NCBI GenBank assembly: GCA_016871715.1
Contig: VHCO01000022.1
Location: 1 to 55,295, forward strand
Source of the DNA: Verrucomicrobiota bacterium
GTDB lineage: Bacteria > Verrucomicrobiota > Verrucomicrobiia > Limisphaerales > J093
Length of the DNA: 55,295 nucleotides
Direction of reading: 5' to 3'
Shown here: positions 9,635-19,167 of the stretch, piece after piece
How the letters are laid out: the number at the start of each line of letters is the position of its first letter
Position numbering within the stretch: the first letter of the stretch is position 1
Program-made: the position numbers and the translations under genes
Notes under the pieces: model-generated
Databases searched by the model: none
What the model was told of the DNA's origin: nothing
What the model saw: the letters and a program-made list of their open reading frames with translations, nothing else

Positions 9635-11308
9635 ATGCTGAAACGCCGTTCGCGTCGTTCTCGCGGTCTCCGCCTGCGTTCGCCCCTGCGCTACGCGCCT
9701 GCCGCCCTGGTCTTGGGAGCCATGGTGCTGACCGAGAGCGGGTTGACCGACCAACTCCCCGCCGCCGCCCCGGCGCCGGCCGACTCGGTGGCCGTCGCGA
9801 TCCGGGTAGATGCGTCGCAGCCGTTGGGATCCTTGCGCCCGATCTGGCGCTTTTTTGGCGCCGATGAACCCAATTACGCCACCATGCCCCACGGCCGCCA
9901 GTTGCTAGCCGACTTGGGCGCGCTCGCCCCGGCCAACGTCTACTTCCGCGCGCACAACCTGCTTTGCAGCGGCGACGGGACGCCGGCGTTGAAATGGGGA
10001 TCGACCGGTGTGTATCGCGAAGACGAGCGAGGCAATGCGCAGTACGACTGGACGATCCTCGACGCCATCTTCGACACTTACCTCGAGCGCGGTGTGCGGC
10101 CCTACGCGCAAATCGGTTTCATGCCCAAAGACCTGTCGATCCGGCCCGAGCCGTACCAGCACCGATGGCATCCAGAAGCCAAGTACAGCGAGATCTTCAC
10201 CGGTTGGGCTTATCCACCGAAGGATTACACGCGCTGGGCCGAACTGGTCTTTCAATGGGTCAAACACTGCGTGGATCGCTATGGACGCAACGAAGTCGAG
10301 TCGTGGTACTGGCAGACGTGGAACGAGCCCAACATCGGCTACTGGCAAGGCACACCCGAGGAATTCCGCATCCTGCACCATCACGCCATCGTCATCGGCG
10401 AATCCGACCCCGAAGGCTGCGCCGCCTGTCAGGGCCCGCAACTGGCCTACAGGAACGGCACGATGTACTCGAGCTACACCGCTGCCAGCTTCGCGCGCAA
10501 ACACGATCTGGCGGATCGCCACGGCGTCAACTTCGCTGGGGCCCTGACCTGGGCATTCCAATTCGAGGATCAGCCCTTGTTTGCCGGGTTCCGATCCTTA
10601 GCGACTGGCGGCATCGCAAAACCGGTCCTGAACGTGTTCCGCATGTTCAGCCGCATGACCGGTCAACGCCTCACGGTGCGCAGCACCGGCGCGGTGCGGT
10701 TGGCCGAGATCCTCGAGCAGGGCGTGCGCGGGCAACCCGATGTCTCCGCCCTGGCCAGCCTCGGCTCGAACCAGCTTTGTGTCTTGGCCTGGCATTACCA
10801 CGACGACGACCGGCCCGGCCCGGACGCGGTCGTAGCTCTCGAACTGAGGGGTTTACCACCGCACGCGCAACAGGCCTTGGTCGAGCATTACCGAATCGAC
10901 GCCGAACACAGCAACGCCTTCACCTGCTGGCTGCGCTTGGGCGCTCCGGCGGCTCCGAGCCCGGGACAATACCAACAACTCGTTGCGGCAGGGCACCTTG
11001 CACGGTTGGAGCAGCCCGTCACCATCCCGATCAAGGATGCCCAGATCGATTGGCCCTTTCGTTTGCCGCGCCAGGCGGTATCCCTGCTGGTGTTCACCTG
11101 GGCCAAGGCCAAAGGAGAGGGGCAAGGGCGTCGACCGGTCCATGCTGGCACCACGACCGTCACACGGCGCGCTCGGCGAGCTTTAAAACAATACGCCGGG
11201 ATCGTAATACTTGACAGAGGACAGGAGGATACCCGAGGGAAGCAGGGGGGACAACCGGCCTGCAACGATGCAGGCTGTAGAGCAAATCGCCAGGGTTATA
11301 GTGGTTGA
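9635..11308 (+). CDS. GH39-like glycosidase with internal deletion
   Basis: The 557-aa product has an N-terminal signal or anchor (basic MLKRRSRRSR, hydrophobic 20-35) and then a GH39 beta-xylosidase-type fold: the QTWNEPNIGYW motif with acid/base Glu231, and VIGESDPEGC with the probable nucleophile Glu256. In characterised GH39 xylosidases (Thermoanaerobacterium, Glu160 and Glu277) these residues are about 117 apart; here they are 25 apart. About 90 residues, covering barrel strands 5-6, are therefore missing around position 10375-10395 while the frame is kept. The C-terminal domain looks intact to about LPRQAVSLLVFTW. The last roughly 60 residues are non-family sequence that reads through two copies of a repeat motif, so the original stop seems lost. 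Enzymatic activity is doubtful; it may be a decaying gene. Confidence 0.75.
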   Translation: MLKRRSRRSRGLRLRSPLRYAPAALVLGAMVLTESGLTDQLPAAAPAPADSVAVAIRVDASQPLGSLRPIWRFFGADEPNYATMPHGRQLLADLGALAPANVYFRAHNLLCSGDGTPALKWGSTGVYREDERGNAQYDWTILDAIFDTYLERGVRPYAQIGFMPKDLSIRPEPYQHRWHPEAKYSEIFTGWAYPPKDYTRWAELVFQWVKHCVDRYGRNEVESWYWQTWNEPNIGYWQGTPEEFRILHHHAIVIGESDPEGCAACQGPQLAYRNGTMYSSYTAASFARKHDLADRHGVNFAGALTWAFQFEDQPLFAGFRSLATGGIAKPVLNVFRMFSRMTGQRLTVRSTGAVRLAEILEQGVRGQPDVSALASLGSNQLCVLAWHYHDDDRPGPDAVVALELRGLPPHAQQALVEHYRIDAEHSNAFTCWLRLGAPAAPSPGQYQQLVAAGHLARLEQPVTIPIKDAQIDWPFRLPRQAVSLLVFTWAKAKGEGQGRRPVHAGTTTVTRRARRALKQYAGIVILDRGQEDTRGKQGGQPACNDAGCRANRQGYSG

Positions 11309-11311
11309 CAC
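11190..11311 (-). repeat. Pair of 28-bp interspersed motifs (copies 1 and 2)
   Basis: Two minus-strand copies lie at 11190-11217 and 11284-11311. They share the gapless layout of the other four copies in the window: GTCAA at motif positions 3-7 and C(T/C)GGC at positions 19-23. Both are inside the 3' extension of the GH39 reading frame. Copy 1 is the most diverged. Confidence 0.55.
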
Positions 11312-11428
11312 GACCGATGGGGTGGGGTGGGCCCGGAGCGTCTGGAGGGTAGGCCGTGCCTCGGGTCCGCTACATCGAGCGGAGGGGCGCTTGACGTGGC
11401 TTTGCCAGGCGGCCTAACGTCGGCCAGC

Positions 11429-14092
11429 ATGTCTCCGCACTTCCTCTTCCTCGTTCTCCGCTTCGCGGGCGGTTTGGGCCCGGGTCCGGGCGGGCTTGGG
11501 GCAGGGGGTTATCGAGGCCGGTGGCGGAGCGGTTGTGTGGGGTTGGGGTTAGGGTTAGGCAGGGGAGCGGGGAGTTGGGCGCTGGGGGTGTGGCTGGGGT
11601 TGGGGGCGGTGCAGGCTGGGGCTTCGGCGGTCGGTATGCCGGCCGAGATCGTTTTTGCCGTGCGCCAACCGAAGGGGCCGCACTGGTACGAGAACTTCGG
11701 CCACGCGATCGCGAGCCCGGAGCATCGGGTGTACGGTGCGGGCGGGCGGTTGGGGAAACTGGTGTTGGCCACGGGGGAGGTTACGCTGCTGGTCGACGAC
11801 CCGGCAGGGGCGGTGCGGGATCCCCAGGTGCACTACGACGGGCAGAAGGTGCTTTTCTCGTATCGGCGGGGGGGCACGCCCTACTTTCACCTGTACGAGA
11901 TTGGCGGAGACGGAAGCGGTTTGCGGCAGCTCACGGACGGTCCGTTTGACGATCTGGAGCCGTGCTACTTGCCGGATGGGGGCGTGGTTTTTGTGTCGAG
12001 CCGATGCAACCGGTTTGTGCCTTGCTGGTATGTGCCGGTGGCGACGCTGCATCGGTGTGACGGGGACGGCGGGGACATCCGGCCGTTATCGTCGAACATC
12101 GAGCAGGACAACACGCCGTGGGTTTTGCCGGACGGGCGCATTCTGTACACGCGGTGGGAGTATGTCGATCGGTCGCGGGAGCACTTTCATCATCTTTGGG
12201 CGATGAATCCGGACGGGACGGGCCAGATGGCCTACTACGGCAACAGTGAGCCGGGCGATGTGTATCTGGACGCCAAGCCGGTCCCGGGCAGCGCGCAGGT
12301 CTTGATGGTCAACTCCCCGGATCACGGTCGCCAAGAGCACGAAGGGCGGGTAGCGCTCGTGAGCGTGGCGCAGGGGCCGGACGCAGTCGCGAGCCAACGG
12401 ATCGTTCATGCCGGGAAGGACTTTCGCGACCCGTACCCGCTATCGGGAGAGGCCTTTCTGGTGGCCCAGGGGCCACGGCTGCTGCTCATGGATGGGCAGG
12501 GGGCGACGCGGGAGTTGTACCGGTTAGCGGGTGAGTTGGCGCGGGACGGCGCGTGGCTGCACGAGCCACGTCCGCTGGTGGGTCGGCCGCGGGAGCCGGT
12601 GTTGCCGTCGCGGGTGGACGGGCGGGTGGCGAGCGGGCAATTGGTGGTGGCAGACATCTACGCTGGGCGCAGCATGGCGGGGATTGCGCGGGGCACGATC
12701 AAGCGTCTGTTGGTGCTGGAGAACCTGCCTAAACCCGTGAATTTCGGTGGCTCGATGGACCCGATCAGCTACGGCGGTTCCTACACGCTCAATCGCGTGC
12801 TGGGCACGGTGCCGGTCGAGGCGGACGGTTCGGCCAATTTGCGGGTGCCACCGTTGCGGAGCTTGCAGTTGGTGGCGTTGGATGCGGACGATTTGTCGGT
12901 CAAGCGGATGCTCAGTTTTTTGACGGTGATGCCTGGGGAGGTTGCGGCGTGCGTAGGCTGTCACGAGCGGCGGACGCTGGCGCCGCCCAATCGGCCTCCG
13001 CTGCAGGCCTTGCAGCGGGCGCCCAGCGAGATCGCGCCGATCCCGGGTGCGCCGGAGGTGTTCGATTACCCGCGGGACATTCAACCGATCTGGGATCGCC
13101 ATTGTCTGGGGTGCCACGACACGGAGCACTACGCGGGAGGGGCCCTGCTGACCGGGGACCAGGGGCCAATGTTCACGCACAGTTACTTTACGTTGTCGGC
13201 GCGGCTGCAGATGGCGGACGGCCGGGATCTGGCTCGGGGCGATTATCCCCCGTATCGGATTGGGAGTGGCGCAAGTTACTTGCTGGATAAGTTGCAGGGG
13301 GCACATCACCAGGTGCAACTGAGCGCGGCGGAGCTGCGGCTGGTGAAGCTTTGGATTGACGCCGCGGCAACGTTCCCGGGCACCTACGCGGCGCTCGGGG
13401 GTGGGATGATCGGGCCTTACGCGGCACTGCAATACGGGACCAAGCCCACGATCGATTACCTGAGCTGGCCGGGTCTTAAGGGCGCGCAGGCCGTACTGGG
13501 GCGGCGCTGCGCGACCTGTCACGTGGGTCCGCTCCAATTGCCCAATTCCCCGGCGGATCACCTGGGTTTGCGGCTGCATCATTTACGGTATGGGGATGGG
13601 GCGCCGCGTTTTTGGGATCCGCCTTGGCTGAAGACCTACGGAGACGGCTCGTTGCGGCCGGGGTCGACCGCCTGGATGAAGGCTTACGCCGATCCGCGGC
13701 TGCGATTCTCGAACCACATCCTCTACAATTTGTCTCGGCCGGAGCGGTCGTTGCAGGTCTTAGCGCCACTGGCCCGGGAGGCCGGCGGTTTGGCGCTCTG
13801 CGGCGCGGTGTTTACGGACACGACCGATCCGGACTACCGGGCATTACTGGCGGGCATACGGGAGGCGAAGGAGCACCTCGAAGCCATCACGCGCTTCAAT
13901 TTGCCCGGGTTCCGACCTGAGCCGGAGTACGTTCGCGAGCTGCAGCGCTACGGGGTTTTGCCTGCGAGTCACCGTCCTGAGGACCCGCTCGACGTCTATG
14001 AGACGGACCGGCGCTACTGGGAGTCGCTGTGGTACCGGCCGGTCGCAGAGCCGTCTGGCCGGGATGCGCGAGTCGTTGGGGCGGGTCGGTAG
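11429..14092 (+). CDS. Secreted beta-propeller / multihaem protein (HzsA-related)
   Basis: The product is about 887 aa from the ATG at 11429; the frame is open a further 34 codons upstream. The N-terminus is Gly/Leu-rich and includes an export signal near residues 40-70 (GVWLGLGAVQAGASA). The first half has beta-propeller blades of the PD40/TolB type (DGPFDDLEPCYLPDGGVVF, NIEQDNTPWVLPDGRILYTR). The second half has three c-type haem motifs: CVGCH (12950-12964), CLGCH (13103-13117) and CATCH (13508-13522). This is the layout of the hydrazine synthase alpha-subunit-related family common in planctomycetes and verrucomicrobia. No hydrazine synthase beta/gamma genes are present, so anammox chemistry is not implied. 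It probably acts in the periplasm in electron transfer or as an oxidoreductase of unknown substrate. Haem maturation genes are not in the window. Confidence 0.85.
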   Translation: MSPHFLFLVLRFAGGLGPGPGGLGAGGYRGRWRSGCVGLGLGLGRGAGSWALGVWLGLGAVQAGASAVGMPAEIVFAVRQPKGPHWYENFGHAIASPEHRVYGAGGRLGKLVLATGEVTLLVDDPAGAVRDPQVHYDGQKVLFSYRRGGTPYFHLYEIGGDGSGLRQLTDGPFDDLEPCYLPDGGVVFVSSRCNRFVPCWYVPVATLHRCDGDGGDIRPLSSNIEQDNTPWVLPDGRILYTRWEYVDRSREHFHHLWAMNPDGTGQMAYYGNSEPGDVYLDAKPVPGSAQVLMVNSPDHGRQEHEGRVALVSVAQGPDAVASQRIVHAGKDFRDPYPLSGEAFLVAQGPRLLLMDGQGATRELYRLAGELARDGAWLHEPRPLVGRPREPVLPSRVDGRVASGQLVVADIYAGRSMAGIARGTIKRLLVLENLPKPVNFGGSMDPISYGGSYTLNRVLGTVPVEADGSANLRVPPLRSLQLVALDADDLSVKRMLSFLTVMPGEVAACVGCHERRTLAPPNRPPLQALQRAPSEIAPIPGAPEVFDYPRDIQPIWDRHCLGCHDTEHYAGGALLTGDQGPMFTHSYFTLSARLQMADGRDLARGDYPPYRIGSGASYLLDKLQGAHHQVQLSAAELRLVKLWIDAAATFPGTYAALGGGMIGPYAALQYGTKPTIDYLSWPGLKGAQAVLGRRCATCHVGPLQLPNSPADHLGLRLHHLRYGDGAPRFWDPPWLKTYGDGSLRPGSTAWMKAYADPRLRFSNHILYNLSRPERSLQVLAPLAREAGGLALCGAVFTDTTDPDYRALLAGIREAKEHLEAITRFNLPGFRPEPEYVRELQRYGVLPASHRPEDPLDVYETDRRYWESLWYRPVAEPSGRDARVVGAGR

Positions 14093-14126
14093 AGTGGAGG
14101 CCGCCCAGGGCCACCGGCGGGGGAGC

Positions 14127-14762
14127 TCAACGGGGCAGGCGAAGTCCGGGAAACCAATTGGTGAGGGGTTGGAGGCCGCGCTGGGCGGCGAGCAGACCCA
14201 AGGCCGTGCCGGCGGCCTTGCCGGTGTCGAGCCGGGTGAGGATCTCCTGGCGGAGGCCGACTTCGACGGTTTCGGTCAAGCGCGGGTTGTGCATGCTGTA
14301 ACGTTTGATCCGGGTGAGGGTGAGGTTGAGGGTGTCGATGCCGGCAAATTCGAGGCCGTTGCGGGCGAAGCGGTCGGGGAGGCTCGCAAGCCAATCGGTG
14401 TTTTTGCGGCCGTCCAGGCTTTGGACGAGGGTGAGCTCGGCCACCTGCACGCGGAGCAGGCGCAGGTGCAACTGGTGAGCGGCCAACGCCAGTCGATCAT
14501 ACTCGAGGTACAACTCTGGGATGTCGAGGAAAGGCGAGCCGCCGAACTCGGGCGGATTGAAGAGGCGCAGCCGCTCGACGCTGACGGTGGGGGAGAAGAG
14601 GCGGACTTCGAGTTCGCCGATCTTGGTCTGGAGGCCGGTTTGTTGGCGGAGCTCGAGTTCGAGGAGTTCCTTGAGGATGGCGTCTTTGAGCAAGACCAGT
14701 GCCATGACCAGCAAGAGGGTCAGGACGACCAGCCGGAAGAGCCACCGGAACAGGAACTTCAT
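14127..14762 (-). CDS. Short AsmA-like membrane-anchored protein
   Basis: The ATG at 14762 begins MKFLFRWLFRLVVLTLLL, one transmembrane anchor, followed by a beta-rich periplasmic region of about 180 aa. Motifs such as TGLQTKIGELEVRL, SPTVSVERLRLFNPPEF and ELYLEYD match the N-terminal part of AsmA-like and DUF748-like proteins, which act in outer-membrane or lipid-transport processes. At 211 aa it is much shorter than AsmA (about 600 aa) but resembles short stand-alone members. A longer reading frame upstream runs through the promoter and perR and is not real. The gene diverges from perR with a 120-bp shared control region, so the PerR-box-like site at 14828 could affect both. It is convergent with the haem protein gene, 34 bp away. 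Confidence 0.75.
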   Translation of the reverse strand: MKFLFRWLFRLVVLTLLLVMALVLLKDAILKELLELELRQQTGLQTKIGELEVRLFSPTVSVERLRLFNPPEFGGSPFLDIPELYLEYDRLALAAHQLHLRLLRVQVAELTLVQSLDGRKNTDWLASLPDRFARNGLEFAGIDTLNLTLTRIKRYSMHNPRLTETVEVGLRQEILTRLDTGKAAGTALGLLAAQRGLQPLTNWFPGLRLPR

Positions 14763-14827
14763 GGGCTTGCTATAGCAGGTTCGGGGTCCGGCGGCAAACG
14801 CGCCGTGGGAGGGTGGGTGGACGCTAT

Positions 14828-14842
14828 TTAGAATAATTCCAA
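14828..14842 (+). promoter_or_regulatory. Candidate PerR box
   Basis: TTAGAATAATTCCAA is a 7-1-7 inverted repeat with one mismatch. It agrees with the Bacillus PerR box (TTATAATNATTATAA) at 11 of 14 defined positions. It stands out as an AT island in GC-rich DNA and ends 3 bp before a TTGACA -35 element. Bound regulator would block the promoter, so perR is probably autoregulated and peroxide-inducible. Confidence 0.6.
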
Positions 14843-14845
14843 CTC

Positions 14846-14873
14846 TTGACAAGTCGCCCCGCGGCGCTATGCT
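14846..14873 (+). promoter_or_regulatory. Sigma70-type promoter of perR (and perhaps suf)
   Basis: A consensus TTGACA (14846-14851) is followed after 16 bp by TATGCT (14868-14873). Transcription would start near 14880, only about 3 nt before the perR ATG at 14883, implying a nearly leaderless mRNA. No Shine-Dalgarno sequence fits between. Confidence 0.6.
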
Positions 14874-14882
14874 CCCTTCGTC

Positions 14883-15335
14883 ATGAAGAGAAAGGTGCCC
14901 ATCGATTTCGCCGAGGAGCGCTTGAACGAGCGCCTGGCGCGCACCGGGCTGCGGTTTACCGCCCAACGCCGGCACGTGTACGGCGTGTTGCTCGAGAAGA
15001 AAGATCACCCCAGCGCCGAAGAGGTCTTCATGCGGGCCAAGGACGACATGCCGGACATCTCGATGGCCACGGTCTACAATTGCTTGGACACGCTGGTCAA
15101 GTGCGGCTTGGTCAAGCAAGTCAACCACGATCGCGGCGCCACGCGGTACTGCTCGAACATGCGCGAGCATCACCACTTTTATTGCGACGAATGCCACGGC
15201 ACCTTCGACATCGACTACGATCCCAGCGCCGAGGAGCCGGAGATTCATATGCCTGACGGTTTCCACGTGCGCGCCTACGAGATCGCCTTTCGCGGTATTT
15301 GCCCGGATTGCGCCGCGCGCAAGCGGGGGAAATAG
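14883..15335 (+). CDS. perR: PerR-like Fur-family peroxide/iron regulator
   Basis: The 150-aa protein has the Fur winged helix ([26 protein letters not shown]) and the structural zinc site CDEC (Cys101/104) with CPDC (Cys140/143). Family alignment places His42, His96, His98 and Asp109 at the PerR metal site. Asp109, five residues after Cys104, is the PerR-type residue, where Fur has Glu. The position of Bacillus PerR Asp85 holds Cys90 here, which is unusual and could change metal choice or redox chemistry. The gene lies 44 bp upstream of sufB, so it probably controls the SUF cluster and itself through the box at 14828. A Fur- or Zur-like role cannot be excluded. Confidence 0.85.
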   Translation: MKRKVPIDFAEERLNERLARTGLRFTAQRRHVYGVLLEKKDHPSAEEVFMRAKDDMPDISMATVYNCLDTLVKCGLVKQVNHDRGATRYCSNMREHHHFYCDECHGTFDIDYDPSAEEPEIHMPDGFHVRAYEIAFRGICPDCAARKRGK

Positions 15336-15379
15336 CTGGCACCGGCTTCGCGCTTGCGCCCGACTCCGCCCCGACTCCC

Positions 15380-16825
15380 ATGAGCAAAGCCCTTGCGACC
15401 ATCGAGCAGTTCGTCAACACCGAGTACAAGTACGGGTTTGTCAGCGACATTGACACCGAGGCGCTGCCGCCCGGTTTGAACGAGGAGGTGGTTCGCGCCA
15501 TCTCGGCCAAGAAAGGGGAGCCGGCGTTTCTGCTCGAGTGGCGGCTGAAGGCGTACCGGCACTGGTTAACGCTGGCCGAGCCGAAGTGGCAGAAGGCGGT
15601 CTATCCGCCGATCGACTACCAGAGCATCATCTATTACGCGGCGCCGAAGCCGAAAGCGCAGCTCGAGAGTCTGGACCAGGTGGACCCCGAGCTGTTGCGC
15701 ACCTTCGAGAAGTTGGGGATCTCGCTCTCGGAACAGAAACGGCTGGCGGGTGTGGCGGTGGACGCGGTGGTGGACAGTGTCTCGGTGGCGACCACGTTCC
15801 AGAAGGACCTCGAGAAACAAGGGATCATCTTCTGTTCGTTTTCGGAGGCGGTGCGCCGGCACCCGGACTTGGTGGAGAAGTACCTCGGGTCGGTCGTGCC
15901 CTACACGGACAACTTCTTCGCCGCGCTGAATTCGGCGGTGTTCAGCGACGGTTCGTTTTGTTACCTGCCTCGGGGGGTGCGTTGTCCGATGGAGCTGTCG
16001 ACCTACTTTCGCATCAATGCCGCCAACACGGGCCAGTTCGAGCGGACGCTGATCGTGGCGGAGCCGGGCAGTTACGTGAGCTATCTGGAGGGTTGCACGG
16101 CGCCGATGCGGGACGAGAACCAACTGCATGCGGCGGTGGTCGAGTTGGTGGCTATGGACGACGCGGAGATCAAGTACTCGACGGTGCAGAACTGGTATCC
16201 GGGAGATCGCGAAGGGCGGGGCGGCATTTACAACTTCGTCACCAAACGCGGCTTGTGCCGAGGCCGGAACTCGAAGATCTCGTGGACGCAAGTCGAGACC
16301 GGGTCGGCGATCACCTGGAAATACCCGAGTTGCATTCTGCTGGGCGAGAACTCGGTGGGCGAGTTTTACTCGGTCGCCCTCACCAATCATCGCCAGCAAG
16401 CCGACACGGGCACCAAGATGGTCCATGTGGGCCGCAACACGCGCAGCACCATCGTCTCGAAAGGCATCTCGGCCGGGCGCGGCCAAAACAGCTACCGCGG
16501 TTTGGTGCAGATCCGGTCGGGGGCGGCCGGGGCGCGGAACTTTTCCCAGTGCGATTCGCTGCTGATCGGGGACCAGTGCGGGGCGCACACCTTTCCGTAC
16601 ATCGAGGTGAAGAACACCTCGTCGCAGGTCGAGCATGAGGCGACGACCTCGAAGATTGGCGAGGACCAGGTTTTTTACTGCAACCAACGCGGGATTTCGA
16701 AGCAGGACGCGGTCAACATGATCGTCAACGGTTTCTGCAAAGAGGTGTTCCGCGAGTTGCCGATGGAGTTTGCGGTGGAAGCGCAGAAGCTGCTTGGGGT
16801 GAGCCTCGAGGGCAGCGTGGGGTGA
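15380..16825 (+). CDS. sufB: SufB, Fe-S cluster assembly scaffold subunit
   Basis: The product is 481 aa from the ATG at 15380 ([20 protein letters not shown]), the usual start for the family; the frame is open 27 codons upstream over the end of perR. Strong SufB signatures include [53 protein letters not shown] and [20 protein letters not shown], within the right-handed beta-helix. SufB forms SufBC2D, on which sulfur from SufS and iron are built into a 4Fe-4S cluster. Length and sequence are normal (about 480 aa). It is the first structural gene of the cluster and probably shares the perR promoter. Confidence 0.97.
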   Translation: MSKALATIEQFVNTEYKYGFVSDIDTEALPPGLNEEVVRAISAKKGEPAFLLEWRLKAYRHWLTLAEPKWQKAVYPPIDYQSIIYYAAPKPKAQLESLDQVDPELLRTFEKLGISLSEQKRLAGVAVDAVVDSVSVATTFQKDLEKQGIIFCSFSEAVRRHPDLVEKYLGSVVPYTDNFFAALNSAVFSDGSFCYLPRGVRCPMELSTYFRINAANTGQFERTLIVAEPGSYVSYLEGCTAPMRDENQLHAAVVELVAMDDAEIKYSTVQNWYPGDREGRGGIYNFVTKRGLCRGRNSKISWTQVETGSAITWKYPSCILLGENSVGEFYSVALTNHRQQADTGTKMVHVGRNTRSTIVSKGISAGRGQNSYRGLVQIRSGAAGARNFSQCDSLLIGDQCGAHTFPYIEVKNTSSQVEHEATTSKIGEDQVFYCNQRGISKQDAVNMIVNGFCKEVFRELPMEFAVEAQKLLGVSLEGSVG

Positions 16826-16899
16826 GCGTGTTCGGGCCCGAGCCGGGCGGTTGCGCCGACGAGGTGTCGGACGCAGGCGTGCTGGGCGAGGGGATCGAG

Positions 16900-16920
16900 G
16901 CGAATGGCGAATGGCGAATG
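16900..16920 (+). repeat. 7-bp tandem repeat in the sufB-sufC spacer
   Basis: GCGAATG occurs three times in a row and is followed by a partial fourth unit. It sits in a 161-bp spacer that is otherwise featureless. It may be a slippage site; no gene is affected. Confidence 0.6.
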
Positions 16921-16986
16921 GCGGACGGGGAACGTTGAACGGGGAAGCCGAGCGAATTGAGCGGTGGAATGGCAGCGAGAAGCATT

Positions 16987-17772
<786 letters not shown>

Positions 17773-17793
17773 ACTTGAACCCCGAGCACACGC

Positions 17794-19167
17794 ATGATGG
17801 CCGCCATGGAACCTAGAGCTGCGCGCTCGCCCGCTGTCGCCACACCGCTTGACCAACCGGGCTGGCCTCGGCCCGCGGAGGTGCGCGAGTGGGCGGCTGG
17901 CCCCGCCTGGCTGCTGGCCAAGCGCCAAGCCGGTTTGGCCCGCTTCCAGGAGTTGGGTTGGCCGACCCTCGAGCACGAGGATTGGCGCTTCACCAATCTC
18001 GCGCCGCTGGCCGAGCAACCTTGGCCCCCCGCTCCCGCGCCGACGGAAGCAGTGCTGCCGGCCGAGCGCCTGGCCGACTTCGCCCTGGCCCAACTGCCCG
18101 GAGACCGACTGGTATTCGTGGACGGCCATTTTTCGAGGCGGCTGTCGCGTGTGCGACCGCAGCCGCACTCGGTGCGGGTTTCGAGCTTGGCCCAAGCGTT
18201 GGCGGAGGCGCCCGCGTGGAGCGAACGTTGGTTGGGACGGGAGGGGGCGTTGGTCAACGCCTTGACCGCCCTCAACGAGGCGTACTTCACCGACGGTTTG
18301 GTGGTGTCGGTCCCCAAAGGGCGCGCGATCGAGGAACCGGTTCAACTCCTCCATCTCTCGACCGGCGGGCAGGCGCGGCGTGCGTCGCATCTGCGGAACT
18401 TGATTGTGACGGAGGCGGACACGCGGTTGACCGTGGTCGAGAACTACGTGAGCCTGGGCGCCGCGGCCACCTTGACGAACACGGTGACGACGGTCGTGGG
18501 GGGTGCGAATTCGGTGGTCGAGCATTTGCGGTTCCAGGACGAATCAGCCCATGCGTTTCACCTAGGCGCCGTGGAAGCGGAGTTGGGGCGGGGAGCGAGT
18601 TTTGTCTCGCATTCGTTTGCATTGGGGGCGCGGTTGTCGCGGCAGAACCTGCGCGTGATCTTGGGCGGGGAGGGCCTCGAGGCGGTGCTCAACGGGCTTT
18701 ATCTGACGGGCGGGGAGCGGTTAGCCGACCACCACATGATTGTGGACCACGCCGCGCCGCGGTGTGTGAGTCATGAGTATTTCAACGGCATTTTAGCGGG
18801 CCGCTCGAAGGGGGTGTTTCATGGCCGGATCTTGGTGCGCCCCGGCGCGCAGAAGACCGACGCTAAACAGACTAACAAGAACATGCTCCTGTCGGACGAA
18901 GCGACGGCGAACACCAAGCCGCAGCTCGAGATTTACGCGGACGACGTTAAGTGCACGCACGGGGCGACCATCGGTCAGTTGCAACCGGAGGCGGTCTTTT
19001 ACCTGCGCGCCCGCGGGTTGCCGCGCGAGACGGCGCGGCGGATGTTGATTCATGCGTTTGCCGGCGAGATCATCGAGCGGATCCGATCGACGGCGATGCG
19101 CGAGGAACTGGACCGGGTGGTCTGGGACCGTCTCGAGCAGGACGAACAAGTGCATGTGGGCCCATGA
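17794..19167 (+). CDS. sufD: SufD, Fe-S assembly scaffold subunit
   Basis: The 457-aa protein begins with a helical N-terminal region that includes the typical GLARFQELGWPTLEHEDWRFTN. It continues into the SufB/SufD beta-helix core (ILAGRSKGVFHGRILVRPGAQKTDAKQ split over two conserved stretches, LEIYADDVKCTHGATIGQL). The conserved ADDVKCTHGAT segment carries the His and Cys used at the SufB-SufD interface. It partners with SufB and SufC. Two adjacent ATGs (17794, 17797) are equally good starts. The stop overlaps the sufU start in an ATGA, indicating translational coupling. Confidence 0.96.
   Translation: MMAAMEPRAARSPAVATPLDQPGWPRPAEVREWAAGPAWLLAKRQAGLARFQELGWPTLEHEDWRFTNLAPLAEQPWPPAPAPTEAVLPAERLADFALAQLPGDRLVFVDGHFSRRLSRVRPQPHSVRVSSLAQALAEAPAWSERWLGREGALVNALTALNEAYFTDGLVVSVPKGRAIEEPVQLLHLSTGGQARRASHLRNLIVTEADTRLTVVENYVSLGAAATLTNTVTTVVGGANSVVEHLRFQDESAHAFHLGAVEAELGRGASFVSHSFALGARLSRQNLRVILGGEGLEAVLNGLYLTGGERLADHHMIVDHAAPRCVSHEYFNGILAGRSKGVFHGRILVRPGAQKTDAKQTNKNMLLSDEATANTKPQLEIYADDVKCTHGATIGQLQPEAVFYLRARGLPRETARRMLIHAFAGEIIERIRSTAMREELDRVVWDRLEQDEQVHVGP

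Noticed and set aside
11429..14092. Anammox hydrazine synthase subunit
   Set aside because: Only HzsA-related architecture is present; there are no HzsB/C genes or hydrazine dehydrogenase.
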